A DNA stretch of 64,000 nt from an uncultured Pseudomonadales bacterium (GTDB lineage Bacteria > Pseudomonadota > Gammaproteobacteria > Pseudomonadales > Azotimanducaceae), in the NCBI GenBank assembly GCA_937775265.1, contig CALKBV010000008.1, positions 62,001-126,000 on the forward strand. Direction: 5' to 3'. Positions 17,592-26,036 of this stretch are shown one piece after another. A model generated the notes under the pieces. The model was not told the origin of the DNA and ran no database searches. It saw only the letters and a program-made list of their open reading frames with translations. A program made the translations under genes and the position numbers. Position 1 is the stretch's first letter, and every line of letters begins with the position of its first letter.

Positions 17592-18593
17592 ATGACATTG
17601 AAAAAAAGAATGGCAGTGACCTTACCTGCCGGGCCCAGACTGGCAGATACAGCAGCAAGGCTGAAATGGGCAGAAGACAATGGCTACACTGACGCCTGGT
17701 TTGGCGATGCAGGTGCACCGGACAGCCTTACCCAGATTGCCGCACTTGGGCAAGCAACCGGCAATATCCGCATTGGCGTTGCGGTAACACCCGTTTATAC
17801 AAGGTCGCCTTCCGTGCTGGCAGCAACAGCCAATGTCATCGAGCAGGTCATTCCCGGACGGTTCGTTCTCGGGATTGGGTCTTCCAGCCAGACAATCATG
17901 GGACAGTGGAATGGCATTCCATTGGATAAACCACTGACCCGGGTTAAAGAAACCGCGCAGTTGGTCAAGCAGATGCTAAAGGGAGAAAAGACCGGCTTCC
18001 AGGGCGTGACACAATCCAGCAAGGGTTACAGACAGATGCCTCTTGAGAACCCACCTCCTGTATACATAGGATGTCTACGCCAGAACATGGTTGAAATGGC
18101 AGCTGAGATTGGTGACGGTGTGATTTTCAACCTTTGGCCGAAAGGTGCCCTGCCGAAAATGATGGAAGCCGTTAAACGCGGCGCGCAACGCGCGAACAAG
18201 GATTGGCAGGACGTGGAAGTCGTTAATCGCGCGATGGTTTTATGCACTGACGACAAGGAATACGGGAGAAACCTCTTTAGAGCCGCTTTCGCACCCTACT
18301 ATGCGACACCCGTTTACAACAAATTTCTCGCCTGGGCCGGATACGAAGATGCCGCAGCAACCATCAGTGCAGGCTGGGCCGAAAAAGACCGGGATAAGAC
18401 AAGCAGCGCACTAACCGACGAGTTGATCGACGAGATCGCTATTATCGGAACGGAAGGCGAAATTCGGGCGCGTATCCAGGAGGACGCGGATGGCGGTGTT
18501 CATACCCATATCATTGCGCCACTGGCGGGTGGAATCGAGGATATTGAGCGAACTTTCGAGGCATTTACCGCGGATAAATTTCAACTCAGGTAG
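17592..18593 (+). CDS. LLM-class flavin-dependent oxidoreductase
   Basis: This 333-residue TIM-barrel protein is of the bacterial luciferase-like family (FMN or F420). Typical elements are WAEDNGYTDAWFGD (about 26-39), the TGNIRIGVAVTPVYTRSP strand-loop, and VIPGRFVLGIGSSS. The C-terminal AGGIEDIERTFEAF is also characteristic. Cofactor choice between FMN and F420 cannot be settled from sequence, and no F420 biosynthesis genes are in the window. It is preceded by the tandem repeat and probably shares a transcript with the nitroreductase. Confidence 0.85.
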   Translation: MTLKKRMAVTLPAGPRLADTAARLKWAEDNGYTDAWFGDAGAPDSLTQIAALGQATGNIRIGVAVTPVYTRSPSVLAATANVIEQVIPGRFVLGIGSSSQTIMGQWNGIPLDKPLTRVKETAQLVKQMLKGEKTGFQGVTQSSKGYRQMPLENPPPVYIGCLRQNMVEMAAEIGDGVIFNLWPKGALPKMMEAVKRGAQRANKDWQDVEVVNRAMVLCTDDKEYGRNLFRAAFAPYYATPVYNKFLAWAGYEDAAATISAGWAEKDRDKTSSALTDELIDEIAIIGTEGEIRARIQEDADGGVHTHIIAPLAGGIEDIERTFEAFTADKFQLR

Positions 18594-18717
18594 CACTGAT
18601 TTCCGGTAAAACAGGCCAAAACCCGGCAAAATCAACTCATTACTGCCCTGACAGCCGCATAGAATCAGTGCCTCAGCGAAGGTGCGCCGTGCCTAAATCA
18701 AGGCGTATACTATTGGC

Positions 18718-19059
18718 ATGGACACACTGCCCTCAGTGCTATTCCCGACGCTGCTCCTCTCTATTAGCGCAGCTTTTGCTGAACAAACCGAGCCGGAGTT
18801 TGGCTCTGCAGGAAATCCTGTGAAGACCGAGGGAACAGGTGGTACTCGTGCATACATTGACAGCCTGGATTGTGAAAATGGCGCCATACCCGAGTACAAA
18901 CACGTGAGCGCGTCAGAAGATGGCCCTTATGGCAACAAACTCGATAAATACATCATGCGATGTGAATCAGATAGCGTCAAAATATTCACGATCTATCTTG
19001 ACCCTAACCACACCGAAACAGACACACGACCAGTAAAAGGCTTTATTTCCTGGTTGTAG
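18718..19059 (+). CDS. small secreted protein of unknown function
   Basis: This 113-residue protein has a signal peptide ending in SISAAFA, with likely cleavage before EQTEPEF. The mature part has two Cys (SLDCENG and MRCESD), possibly a disulfide, and an acidic, polar composition. ESDSVKIFTIYLDPNH near the end resembles a small beta-strand domain, but I recognise no family. The start lacks a strong ribosome site. It stands alone between the LLM gene and the SRPBCC gene. Confidence 0.6.
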   Translation: MDTLPSVLFPTLLLSISAAFAEQTEPEFGSAGNPVKTEGTGGTRAYIDSLDCENGAIPEYKHVSASEDGPYGNKLDKYIMRCESDSVKIFTIYLDPNHTETDTRPVKGFISWL

Positions 19060-19332
19060 TGAATGCCCCGGTTACAAGGGGAATCTGTCGAAGATCGATC
19101 CAGTCCCGACTCATCGATAACACTCTCTCGATAATTCTCTGACGCTACGACCGCTTACCGGCTCACCACTTGGATGTCGCTACGACTAGCAATTACCTGG
19201 CCCGCGGCGGGGATATCGATCAATTCAGACAGGGGAGGTAAGATGTTCTTGCATTCGGTCCGCACAGCAGGTATCAACGACACTCTAGCTGATATGACAA
19301 TCTAGTTAACTCAACACAAATAGGGAACCCAC

Positions 19333-19752
19333 ATGACAATTGTAACCGTCGTAGAAACCATCGCTGCCAATGCCAATGACGTCTTTAAAGTTCTTGGAGA
19401 CTTCGGTCGTATCAAAGTTGGTGGCGCTATCACCGCTTTTGAACTCGAGGGTGAGGGCGTTGGTGCAGTGCGAACAATTACCATGGGCGGTGGACAGGTT
19501 ATTGAACGTCTCGACGAACACGATAGCGAGAAGCTCGTATTCGGATATTCAATACTGAACGAAGATAATCCTTTACCTGTCTCTAATTATTCATCCCAGG
19601 TTGAGATCACCGCCAACGGCGAGGACGCATGCACAGTGAACTGGTCCGGCACTTTCGAACCCAAAGGTGCTGACGAAGCAGTCGCATCCAAGGTTATCCA
19701 CGGGATATATACTGGAGGTATAGCTGGCACCCGTAAAGCGCTCGGATGCTAA
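19333..19752 (+). CDS. SRPBCC-family (polyketide cyclase-like) protein
   Basis: This 139-residue START/Bet v1-fold domain opens with a VETIAANANDVFKVLGDFG strand-helix, followed by GGGQVIERLDEHD, the long YSSQVEITA and CTVNWSGTFEPKG strands and a C-terminal helix. These proteins bind hydrophobic ligands in a deep cavity; some are cyclases. AGGGAAC precedes the ATG. The neighbours (ABM protein, nitroreductase) are also small-molecule enzymes; ligand unknown. Confidence 0.8.
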   Translation: MTIVTVVETIAANANDVFKVLGDFGRIKVGGAITAFELEGEGVGAVRTITMGGGQVIERLDEHDSEKLVFGYSILNEDNPLPVSNYSSQVEITANGEDACTVNWSGTFEPKGADEAVASKVIHGIYTGGIAGTRKALGC

Positions 19753-19925
19753 CTCAAGAAATTGTTTCGAGGCGCCACTCGCCTGAAACTGCCTTTCTAT
19801 AAAACCGACGCAGGAAACCCTTTCAACTGGCAGCAGTTGGCATCAGATTTACAGGTTGTTCGGGAGAAAGAAAACACGGACGCGCTTACACTTCACCCAT
19901 CTGGTATGCACCATGAGAGTATAAA

Positions 19926-20213
19926 ATGATCGGCCAAATAATTCGTCTTAAAGTACACAAAGGTAAAGAAGCAGAACTGGAAGCCCTGGTATCTCAACTG
20001 ATGCTGGACGTTGAATCCAACGAACCAGGCTCGATTTATGATGTGCGGCGGGTCCGCGGCCAACCACAGACTTATTTTTACTTTATTTCATTTCCGGACC
20101 AGGCTGGTTACGACCGCTATCTGACGGCCGATTACCACACCCAAATGTCGCCGAAGGCGCTGGCGCTTCTGGATGGCGACCCTTCGTTTGAAGATCTCGA
20201 CTCTTTCGACTGA
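19926..20213 (+). CDS. antibiotic biosynthesis monooxygenase (ABM) domain protein
   Basis: This 95-residue dimeric ferredoxin-like domain has MIGQIIRLKVHKGKEAELEA, NEPGSIYDVRRV and YDRYLTADYHTQM, the family pattern with a conserved His. Members are cofactor-free quinol monooxygenases or small-molecule binders. It lies on the same strand 173 bp after the SRPBCC gene and is convergent with a nitroreductase that ends ten bases away. Confidence 0.8.
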   Translation: MIGQIIRLKVHKGKEAELEALVSQLMLDVESNEPGSIYDVRRVRGQPQTYFYFISFPDQAGYDRYLTADYHTQMSPKALALLDGDPSFEDLDSFD

Positions 20214-20222
20214 TCGCGGTAC

Positions 20223-20834
20223 TTACCAGCGATCAAAACGCATAACGTCTGCAACCGGCTTTCGGCTAACCGGCCCAAATTTTCCCTTGGGATAACCAAC
20301 GGGAATCAAACAAAGCGCTGCAAAGGTTTCTGGCAGGTTCAACACCTCCCTGACAGCATCCTGGTCCCGCAGGGCAAGTGTTGTTGGCGCTGCACCTAGT
20401 CCCAATGACCGCGCTGCGAGTAACAGGTTTTGAATACCTGGCCAGACTGAACCCGCACTTCGATAAACGCCCAGCCCCTCAACTTTTTCGGGATAGTCAA
20501 AGCAGGCTACTATTAATGCAGGGATTTCATGCATATGGTCCATTTGCCATATCACGGCATCAAGCAGCCGTTTGTGTTTTTCATTCGGTGGATTCGCTCG
20601 CTGCGGCGCAATATAGGGTTCTGCGTGCTTACGGTTAAGGTCCGCCAGTTTCTGTTTCTGCGAGGCGTCCCTCACAACGACCCAACGTGCGTTCTGTGTG
20701 TTCGAGCCAGAAGGTGCCTGGTTTGCCGCATCAATCAGCTGGATTAAATCGGCTTCAGGAACTTCACGCGATTCCAGGCGGCGCATAGCGCGACAATTGT
20801 ACATCGCCTCATTCAGGGACATTTGTTCAGACAC
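20223..20834 (-). CDS. nitroreductase family protein
   Basis: This 203-residue member has RAMRRLESREVPE, the FMN motif APSGSNTQNARWVV (about 40-53) and GSVWPGIQNLLLAARSLGLG. The C-terminal LIPVGYPKG is conserved. The apparent start is GTG with GGAG nine bases upstream; an ATG four codons later is an alternative. It resembles the nitroreductase at 16830 more in layout than in detail. Electrophile reduction is expected, substrate unknown. Confidence 0.87.
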   Translation of the reverse strand: MSEQMSLNEAMYNCRAMRRLESREVPEADLIQLIDAANQAPSGSNTQNARWVVVRDASQKQKLADLNRKHAEPYIAPQRANPPNEKHKRLLDAVIWQMDHMHEIPALIVACFDYPEKVEGLGVYRSAGSVWPGIQNLLLAARSLGLGAAPTTLALRDQDAVREVLNLPETFAALCLIPVGYPKGKFGPVSRKPVADVMRFDRW

Positions 20835-20893
20835 AACGGCTACTCCATTAACTTAGTTTACACAATTTGGGATCATACACACTTGGCCCAAGC

Positions 20894-21895
20894 CTATTCG
20901 AAAGAGAACCTTTCGGTTGTTACACTCGCCTGAGCGGGCTCGGAATAACGAGGTCCCGATACCGCTTCAGGCGCAAATTCATCGTTCAATGACGCCAGCA
21001 CTTCGGCCGGCAGAACAATGGATGCTGCATTAAAGTTATCTTCCAGGTGCGCAAGGTTGGTCGTGCCAGGAATAGGCACAACGCCCTTACCCCAGGCGAG
21101 GGTCCAGGCCAGGGCAAGCTGCGCAATTGTACAACCCAAGTCAGATGCATGTTGCCTGGCTTTCTCCAGCAGGCCTAAATTAGCCGAGAAATGCGGGTCA
21201 GTGAAGCGCGGGAAAGTGCGCCTTAGGTCACCATCCTTATAACCATTAGGATCCAGCGGTTCGTCCGCTAAATAGCCTCGTCCGACAGGAGAGAAAGGTA
21301 CGAAAGTAATACCCAACTCGCGGCAAACATCAAGGACCGCTATTTCCGGGTTACGGGTCATAAGCGAATACTCAGATTGGATCGCTGAAATCGGATGCTC
21401 CGAGTGCGCTCTGCGAATTGTATCCGCCGACATCTCTGACAGGCCAATCATTCGGATCTTGCCCTGCCCCACCAGGTCTGCGAGCGCGCCAACCGATTCC
21501 TCAATGGGCACATTCGGGTCGGGGCGATGCATGTAGTAAAGGTCTATAACATCAGTTTGCAGTCTTTCAAGGCTGGCCTCACAAGCGCTCTTGATGGCCT
21601 CGGGACCGGCATCAAGCAGGCGCTTACCGTCTTTAAACCCAATGACGCATTTGCTGGCCAGAACAAAGTCACCGCGTCGGCTTTTCAGAGCCTCGCCGAT
21701 CAGTTTTTCATTGCTACCCATCCCATATATGGTCGCCGTATCAAAGAAGTCGTAGCCCATATCGATCGCCTCGCGCAGGAACGCGATGGCATCGTCATGT
21801 TGCTGTGCCGGACCATAGGCGTGACTCAGATTCATACATCCAAGCCCAACAGGGTGAACCTCTAAGGTTCCAATTTTTCTCTTTATAACAGTCAT
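20894..21895 (-). CDS. aldo/keto reductase (YakC/AKR13-like)
   Basis: This 333-residue NADPH-dependent TIM barrel has catalytic residues in DFFDTATIYGMGSNEKLIG (Asp and Tyr) and FVLASKC (Lys), and the His in DLYYMHRPDPN. The C-terminal cofactor segment is VVPIPGTTNLAHLEDN. This matches the aldo/keto reductases related to Tas/YakC and plant auxin-induced proteins, which reduce aldehydes and ketones. AAGGAAC precedes the ATG. It follows a 2OG-oxygenase remnant on the same strand. Confidence 0.9.
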   Translation of the reverse strand: MTVIKRKIGTLEVHPVGLGCMNLSHAYGPAQQHDDAIAFLREAIDMGYDFFDTATIYGMGSNEKLIGEALKSRRGDFVLASKCVIGFKDGKRLLDAGPEAIKSACEASLERLQTDVIDLYYMHRPDPNVPIEESVGALADLVGQGKIRMIGLSEMSADTIRRAHSEHPISAIQSEYSLMTRNPEIAVLDVCRELGITFVPFSPVGRGYLADEPLDPNGYKDGDLRRTFPRFTDPHFSANLGLLEKARQHASDLGCTIAQLALAWTLAWGKGVVPIPGTTNLAHLEDNFNAASIVLPAEVLASLNDEFAPEAVSGPRYSEPAQASVTTERFSFE

Positions 21896-21922
21896 TTTGT
21901 TCCTTGATGAGTTACGTTGTAT

Positions 21923-22287
21923 CTAATTAGCGAGGGTACGTGGTCCATAGATGATCGCATTAACTTTTGGGTCTCCCCCACTCCCCGGACTGAATTCATA
22001 AACAAATACACCCATAATCCGCAGCTGATCACCCACAACAGATGACACCCTGTGTAATGAGTGACAGCCCTTGAAGATACAAAGCGCACCGGGTTCGCGA
22101 TCAATTCTGACAATCGTATCTTCTCGCTTTCCAGTCAACACCTGTTTGACCTCATGATAGTCTTCTAAGGATGCGCTTCGTATGTTGGCAGACATCTGAA
22201 AAATGCCCAATTGTCAGCCAGCTAAATCATCAACGTCATCGCAAAATGGTTGTCGCACTCAAAATGCCACGATGACTGGTCCTCACT
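21923..22287 (-). pseudogene. remnant of a 2-oxoglutarate/Fe(II) oxygenase (C-terminal part)
   Basis: The last approximately 95 codons carry the distal signature of HalD/ArpA-like 2OG oxygenases: PGALCIFKGCHSLHRV, where the His binds iron and the Arg binds 2-oxoglutarate, followed by IMGVFVYEFSPG. In another frame just upstream, SSWHFECDNHFAMTLMI corresponds to the proximal WHFD iron-binding segment. It is interrupted by an in-frame TAG (22222-22224, one transition from CAG) and then a frameshift before the GIFQMSANIRSAS segment. The N-terminal half is missing: only a few bases separate the remnant from the nitroreductase stop. It is therefore a 5'-deleted, stop-containing, frameshifted pseudogene. 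Confidence 0.8.
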
Positions 22288-22294
22288 CTTATTC

Positions 22295-22984
22295 TTAATT
22301 CAGGAACTGCACGGTCTCTGAAACCGGCGCCCGTTCAGTCCTTGCCTGGTTCGCAGGGACATTTTGGTCTTCAAAACCAAAACTAATACCGAACAAAACT
22401 TTTACCTCCGGAGCCAGCCCAAATGTTTCACGAACCAGATCAGGGTAATCCCGCAGAGAACCTTGCGCGCAAGATGCAATGCCATTAACACTCATGGCTA
22501 ACATCAACGTTTGGGCATACATACCGACGTCTGCGACGGTATGTCTACCAAACACATCGTCGATACACAGAAACGCCACGTGAGGGGCATCGAACAGCTC
22601 ATGATTGCGCTTGGCTGCCGTACCGCGACCCACGCGGTCTTCCCATTCAATGCCCATTGCGCCATAGAGCGCACGTGCGCAGGCTCGTTTTCGTTCCCGC
22701 CAGATATCTCCAATCTTGCCATCACCTGGGTGGTCGGGATTGGTGCTGATTTTGTTGGCGACTCGATCCAGCAATTCAGACCGAATTAGATCTCGCGTCT
22801 CACCGGAAGCAACACAAATTTGCCACGGTTGAACGTTAGTGCCGGAAGGCGACCATCGTGCAGTTTCGAACACCTTCTGCATAAGCTCATCCGGAATTTC
22901 CTGGGGCAAAAAACCCCTGACTGAATGTCGCTCCCGAACTACGTGATCGAATGTGGCAACCTCTTGCGCCGAATACTGATGCAT
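22295..22984 (-). CDS. nitroreductase family protein
   Basis: This approximately 229-residue protein has RHSVRGFLPQEIP, FMN-binding ARWSPSGTNVQPWQ (about 42-55), VGMYAQTLMLAMSVNGI and a C-terminal FGISFGFED. It is longer than the other two nitroreductases and resembles the nitrobenzoate/BluB-like subgroup. I take the ATG at 22984; a TTG directly precedes it. The AT-rich element GTTTACGTTTAC at 23007-23018, just before the start, may be an operator. The convergent position of the 2OG remnant suggests it was once the operon partner. Confidence 0.87.
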   Translation of the reverse strand: MHQYSAQEVATFDHVVRERHSVRGFLPQEIPDELMQKVFETARWSPSGTNVQPWQICVASGETRDLIRSELLDRVANKISTNPDHPGDGKIGDIWRERKRACARALYGAMGIEWEDRVGRGTAAKRNHELFDAPHVAFLCIDDVFGRHTVADVGMYAQTLMLAMSVNGIASCAQGSLRDYPDLVRETFGLAPEVKVLFGISFGFEDQNVPANQARTERAPVSETVQFLN

Positions 22985-23082
22985 CAAATCTTTATACCTT
23001 TTTGCTGTTTACGTTTACTAGCTAGACTTAACGACTTTCAAAAATGCTCAAAATACTCAGGAACGTTTTTGTTAGCCTAACG

Positions 23083-23847
23083 TTAACGAGGTGCGAATCG
23101 CTGCCCGGCATCTACACGAATGGTCGAACCATTCATCATAGGGCATTCATAGATCGCTATCGCCATGGTGGCGAATTCATGAGGCTGGCCCATTCTACGA
23201 GGGAACGCAGCGTCCTTGGTTAACTGCAGCGCACCTTCATCAGGAATGCCCGCTGTAAGACCTGTATCAAAGAGACTAGGTGCAATCGTCATACATCGTA
23301 TACCAAGCATCCCGAGGTCTCTCGCCATAGTCAACGTCATTCCCGCGATACCGGCTTTTGCTGCTGTATAGGAGACTTGTCCGATTTGCCCTTCGAATGC
23401 GGCAATCGAGGCTGTGTTGATCATCACGCCACGTTCACCGTCAGCGTTAGGTTCATTTTTTGCCATATGTTCTGCCGCAATACCATTGATATTGAATGAC
23501 GCGATCAAGTTAAGGTCAATCACACGACGAAAGTCAGACAGTGAATGGCGCGTGCCATCCTTCTTGAGCGTTCGCTGCGCACCACCGCCGCCGGCTGTGT
23601 TGACGACGTAATGCAAACCGCCCATGTCAGATACAGCGCTGTCCATCACATCCGCCATACCGTCGTAATCCATCACGTTGCAAGGATAGAATTTGCCACC
23701 TAATTCTTCTGCAACGGCCGCACCGTCAGAACTTTCCAAATCGAGAATCGATACCTGACCGCCCTTCCCTGCAAATTCTGTCGCCGTTGCGCGGCACATG
23801 CCCGAAGCACCGCCGACAAAAATAGCCTTACTACCTGAAATATCCAT
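23083..23847 (-). CDS. HSD10-like SDR with altered glycine motif
   Basis: This 254-residue SDR is most like 3-hydroxy(2-methyl)acyl-CoA dehydrogenase (HSD17B10 type). The cofactor loop reads GGASGMCRATA, with Cys where the third Gly of TGxxxGxG is expected, and the NNAG motif reads NTAGGGG. Catalytic Ser (TASIAA) and YTAAK are intact, and the C-terminal FPRRMGQPHEFA and GSTIRVDAGQRF are conserved. AAGGAG precedes the ATG. It is clearly related to the SDR at 55367 in this window. Possible role in branched-chain acyl-CoA oxidation; the motif changes make activity uncertain. Confidence 0.85.
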   Translation of the reverse strand: MDISGSKAIFVGGASGMCRATATEFAGKGGQVSILDLESSDGAAVAEELGGKFYPCNVMDYDGMADVMDSAVSDMGGLHYVVNTAGGGGAQRTLKKDGTRHSLSDFRRVIDLNLIASFNINGIAAEHMAKNEPNADGERGVMINTASIAAFEGQIGQVSYTAAKAGIAGMTLTMARDLGMLGIRCMTIAPSLFDTGLTAGIPDEGALQLTKDAAFPRRMGQPHEFATMAIAIYECPMMNGSTIRVDAGQRFAPR

Positions 23848-23988
23848 GCTAACTCCTTGATTAAATTACTTGTTGGCAGGCACTGCTTGAGCACCCAGCA
23901 GGAATGGACTGTATGTTTTTCAGTGAGCATGTTCAAGCATCTAGCCGAGTGATTCGCTACTTGAACTGCTGCGTTGTACGCCCTGGTT

Positions 23989-24471
23989 CTATCCCTGTGG
24001 CGGATCACCTGGCCTTCTAGGGTGTTCTGATAGCGGGCCACGCCGCCCCCTATTGTCATGACGCTTCATCATGCCCAGGACATGGCTACGCTCCTCTGGC
24101 GCAAGTTGTCGAAGGTTTTCCACCATTTGCTTGTGCATGGACTCCTGAAGATCAGCCGATACTCTGCGAACTTCTGCAAGCCTCGCGACCACATCAGTCT
24201 CCACATACTCGTCAGTGGCAATGGCAGAGCGAAGCTGATCCTGGGCTTTGCGCAGTTCTCTGCGAGCAGGCAGGGATTCCTGCATATGCTCACGCATGGA
24301 AGATCGCAGCTTTCTACGGGTTTCTTCACTGACTTCCTGGGTCATCCATTCGAAGTGAGCTCTACCAGGTAACATACCAAACAAATGACGTCCCACAGTA
24401 ACGCCAATAAATGCCAGGTTCAGGCCAATCGAAAAAACCAGCAGTGCTACCAGAAGTACCTTCCTATTCAT
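23989..24471 (-). CDS. periplasmic metal-sensor-like protein (Metal_resist/CnrX-ZraP fold)
   Basis: This approximately 160-residue protein has one N-terminal membrane helix (VLLVALLVFSIGLNLAFIG) and a long, charged, all-helical periplasmic domain, typical of Metal_resist proteins such as CnrX and ZraP. The region from SEETRRKLRSSM to LAPEERSHVLGMM forms two long helices. The C-terminal tail is rich in His, Arg and Pro (GMMKRHDNRGRRG). I chose ATG 24471, which overlaps the stop of the preceding gene by eight bases and has GGAG upstream. It is the last gene of the EF-hand/sigma/anti-sigma operon and probably the signal-sensing partner of the anti-sigma factor. Confidence 0.78.
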   Translation of the reverse strand: MNRKVLLVALLVFSIGLNLAFIGVTVGRHLFGMLPGRAHFEWMTQEVSEETRRKLRSSMREHMQESLPARRELRKAQDQLRSAIATDEYVETDVVARLAEVRRVSADLQESMHKQMVENLRQLAPEERSHVLGMMKRHDNRGRRGPLSEHPRRPGDPPQG

Positions 24472-24925
24472 TGCTCCATTCCTCACTGACGGGATCGGTG
24501 AAAGCCAGCAAACTCAGCTCTTCATCCGATGATAATTCATAGGTGTTGTTGGTCAGCATGAGACCAATGGCAACGCCAAGCAGCAACGGCATACACGCCA
24601 CCAGCGTCGGCCGCCACAATGTGTGGGCAAGATCATCAAAATCCGGTAAAACCCAGTTCAATAATCGTTCCAACGTTCCTTGTTTCAACGATTCCTGTTT
24701 AAATGCGGAAAGGATACCCATCTCAATCCGCCGCACTGAGAGTTCACTGTTAGGTAATTCAAACAAGGCTAAATGCTGATCCAGTTCTGCAGCCTGATCG
24801 AGTAATGACATAGCGTCGGAGGAAGTACGTGAAAATTCCAGTGCCTCGACACGTTCGTCCCCCGACCACTGCTGCGAATCTGCACCATAGCTTTCAACGA
24901 TCAGCTTAAATCGTTCCAGGTTCAT
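24464..24925 (-). CDS. probable membrane anti-sigma factor
   Basis: This 153-residue protein has an N-terminal cytoplasmic helix-rich part (RFKLIVESYGADSQQWSGD), a single transmembrane helix (LVACMPLLLGVAIGLML, about 109-125) and a short acidic periplasmic tail. It has no zinc-binding ZAS motif. Its start overlaps the sigma factor stop by four bases. A one-helix protein between an ECF sigma factor and a Metal_resist protein occupies the place of CnrY in the cnrYXH system, so anti-sigma function is inferred from context and topology. Confidence 0.65.
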   Translation of the reverse strand: MNLERFKLIVESYGADSQQWSGDERVEALEFSRTSSDAMSLLDQAAELDQHLALFELPNSELSVRRIEMGILSAFKQESLKQGTLERLLNWVLPDFDDLAHTLWRPTLVACMPLLLGVAIGLMLTNNTYELSSDEELSLLAFTDPVSEEWSNE

Positions 24926-25461
24926 TCCAACTCCTCCGCCAGTATCTGTTTCAGTTTACTCCTGCCTCGTCGCAGTAAAGACTCCAGGGCATGGACAGAC
25001 AAACCCAGTATATGGGCAGCATCATGCTGACTGAAGTTCTGGTAGTGACAGAGAACAATGGCGCTGCGCTGTCTTTCGGACAGGGTCATTAACGCCTTAT
25101 TTACCACCGCCGCACGAATACTAAGTTCGTAGTCTGTATCAGGACTATCCTGGCTGTCTGATTGCACTGGTACCTGTCTTTCTTGCAGCTGCCTTCGTCG
25201 AAAATAATCGATACAAAGATTGTGTGCGATCCGGTGCAACCAGGTCGTGAGTTTTACCCTATCCGGATCGAACCGGTCTCGCGACACCCAAAATCGAATA
25301 AACGTTTCCTGGGCAAGATCTTCCGCCTCGATACTGTTACTGGTCATGCGCCGCACATAATTGAATATGCGCTGAGTATGCAGGTCGAGAATCTTTCGGA
25401 AGGCAAGGTCGCTACCGGCAAGTATCCGTTCGATGATTTGTCGCTCATCTTCCTCAACCAT
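24922..25461 (-). CDS. ECF-type RNA polymerase sigma factor
   Basis: This 179-residue sigma-70 has only regions 2 and 4. Region 2 covers FRKILDLHTQRIFNYVRRM to EDLAQETFIRFW (about 21-58), and region 4 covers LMTLSERQRSAIVL to VHALESLLRRGRSKLK (about 124-171) with the helix-turn-helix. It should direct polymerase to stress promoters, probably including its own operon. It lies 20 bp behind the EF-hand gene and is coupled by ATGA overlap to the probable anti-sigma gene. Confidence 0.92.
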   Translation of the reverse strand: MVEEDERQIIERILAGSDLAFRKILDLHTQRIFNYVRRMTSNSIEAEDLAQETFIRFWVSRDRFDPDRVKLTTWLHRIAHNLCIDYFRRRQLQERQVPVQSDSQDSPDTDYELSIRAAVVNKALMTLSERQRSAIVLCHYQNFSQHDAAHILGLSVHALESLLRRGRSKLKQILAEELE

Positions 25462-25481
25462 TGGTGGTGCTCAATCAGGAT

Positions 25482-25946
25482 TCACGTTCCGGCCCAGCTC
25501 GGTCTACCCGGAGGGTGTCTGCCACCATGGGGCGGCTTTGCATTGCGTAATTCTTCCTCGGTCAGGTAGCCATCACCATTCTCATCGACGCGTTTGAATG
25601 CAGCCGCCTGCGCTTCCTTCTGGGTAACGGCGCCGTCGCCGTCAGTATCAGCGTCATTAAAAAACGTATGTATTCTCGCGGTCTCCTCTACCTGTCGGTC
25701 GACCATTTTTGTTTGGCGATCGGCAATCTGCTGATCTATTTCCTCCATCGTGACTGCGCCGTCGTTATTGACATCCAAATGCCCAATCATGCCTCGATGT
25801 CGAGGAGGTTGAAATTCCTCGGCACTAATCATACCGTCTCCATCGCTATCGAGCTTATCGATCATTCGATCCACGGGCTTGCCGAAGGCAAGCGCTGCAC
25901 CAGCAGCAAGTAATATCAACGCAAATGTTTGGGCTACTTTTATCAT
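25482..25946 (-). CDS. secreted EF-hand calcium-binding protein
   Basis: This 154-residue protein has a signal peptide (FALILLAAGAALA, cleavage near residue 20) and four canonical EF-hand loops: DSDGDGMISAEE (33-44), DVNNDGAVTMEE (58-69), DTDGDGAVTQKE (100-111) and DENGDGYLTEEE (121-132). The tail is Pro/Gly-rich. AAGGA precedes the ATG. It is the first gene of the operon with the ECF sigma factor, suggesting calcium or divalent metal as signal or effector. It may buffer periplasmic Ca or act as a sensor; the link is inferred. Confidence 0.9.
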   Translation of the reverse strand: MIKVAQTFALILLAAGAALAFGKPVDRMIDKLDSDGDGMISAEEFQPPRHRGMIGHLDVNNDGAVTMEEIDQQIADRQTKMVDRQVEETARIHTFFNDADTDGDGAVTQKEAQAAAFKRVDENGDGYLTEEELRNAKPPHGGRHPPGRPSWAGT

Positions 25947-26036
25947 TACAGTTCCTTATCGATGTCTAACAGGAAGGCAAACTTGTTGACCTTACAACGA
26001 TATACGGGGGAGCGAACAAAATCCGTCGCATTCAAC

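Noticed and set aside
19060-19332. Possible small gene between the secreted protein and the SRPBCC gene
   Set aside because: Frames are short and lack signature or ribosome site.
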